42,704 nucleotides of DNA, taken from the NCBI RefSeq assembly GCF_003350545.1, contig NZ_QQBA01000019.1, positions 1 to 42,704 on the forward strand, written 5' to 3'. Source of the stretch: Flavobacterium glaciei (GTDB taxonomy: Bacteria > Bacteroidota > Bacteroidia > Flavobacteriales > Flavobacteriaceae). The notes under the pieces are model-generated. The model had not been told where the DNA came from. It was given only the letters and a program-made list of their open reading frames with translations, and searched no databases. Shown piece after piece: positions 42,619 through 42,704 of this stretch (the stretch's first letter is position 1; every line of letters begins with the position of its first letter). Made by a program: the position numbers and the translations under genes.

Positions 42619-42704
42619 AGGCGACGACATACTCTCCCACATAACTGCAGTACCATCTGCGCAGGCGGGCTTAACTACTCTGTTCGGGATGGGAAGAGGT
42701 GAGC
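42619..42704 (-). rRNA. rrf: 5S ribosomal RNA, 3' part
   Basis: The minus strand contains the typical 5S sequence: a loop region reading CATCCCGAACAGAG, then GTACTGCAGTTATG and the 3' end GAGAGTATGTCGTCGCC. The gene runs off the right edge, so only about 86 of some 110 bases are present. 23S and 16S rRNA would lie beyond it. Confidence 0.93.

Noticed and set aside
1..42704. CRISPR arrays, insertion sequences, prophage or restriction/defence genes
   Set aside because: No regularly spaced repeats, transposase, integrase, capsid or nuclease-operon signatures were seen on either strand.

Overview
The window looks like chromosomal DNA of a Flavobacteriaceae member (Bacteroidota), most likely Flavobacterium. 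It is AT-rich. Starts lack Shine-Dalgarno sequences. Several genes are preceded by the Bacteroidota -7 element TAnnTTTG. There is a PorQ gene of the type IX secretion system, two lipoproteins have an acidic stretch right after the lipidated Cys, and most genes are recognisable flavobacterial housekeeping or envelope genes. I see no phage, insertion sequence, CRISPR array or defence island.

Layout. 1-2200 (all minus): a lipocalin-like lipoprotein, a DUF1697 protein, and an endonuclease/exonuclease/phosphatase-family gene split by a one-base frameshift in an A6 run. 2312-4417: recG. 4711-10330: a complete tripartite RND efflux operon (adaptor, permease, TolC-like channel) with an inverted repeat in each intergenic gap. 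10558-13109: an unrecognised lipoprotein, a bestrophin-family channel and an AraC-type regulator. 13111-16202 (minus): aldehyde dehydrogenase, butanediol-dehydrogenase-like alcohol dehydrogenase and a DUF779 protein, which converge on the AraC gene with one base between the stop codons. 16498-18918: pheT. 19042-21684 (minus): a FAS1 (fasciclin) protein and rpsA, with a GC-richer structured intergenic element between them. 22074-22430: two tiny membrane-protein ORFs joined stop-to-start. 22649-28492 (minus): lon, porQ, cmk and a nucleoside-symporter-type MFS gene. 28926-31243 (minus): a UMF1-type MFS transporter and an M48 metalloprotease lipoprotein. 31333-38592 (minus): glgA-glgC-glgB followed by a GH31 alpha-glucosidase. 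38750-40045: an alpha/beta hydrolase and msrB. 40227-41852 (minus): an exported amidase. 42341-42704 (minus): the end of an rRNA operon, with partial 5S rRNA followed by tRNA-Phe and tRNA-Leu.

How the genes work together. glgA, glgC and glgB make up the ADP-glucose route to glycogen, and the GH31 enzyme next to them could act on alpha-glucans. ALDH, ADH and DUF779 form an alcohol/aldehyde oxidation unit, with the adjacent AraC protein as likely regulator. The cmk-MFS pair suggests nucleoside uptake and phosphorylation. PorQ belongs to the machinery that attaches type IX cargo to the cell surface.

Most of the window is ordinary core genome. The parts most worth a second look are the structured intergenic element at about 19741-19840, the two tiny ORFs at 22074-22430, the terminator-like hairpin inside the ALDH-ADH operon, the homopolymer frameshift at 1814-1819 and the terminator between 5S rRNA and the downstream tRNAs. 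All family assignments come from reading motifs by eye; no database search was run.
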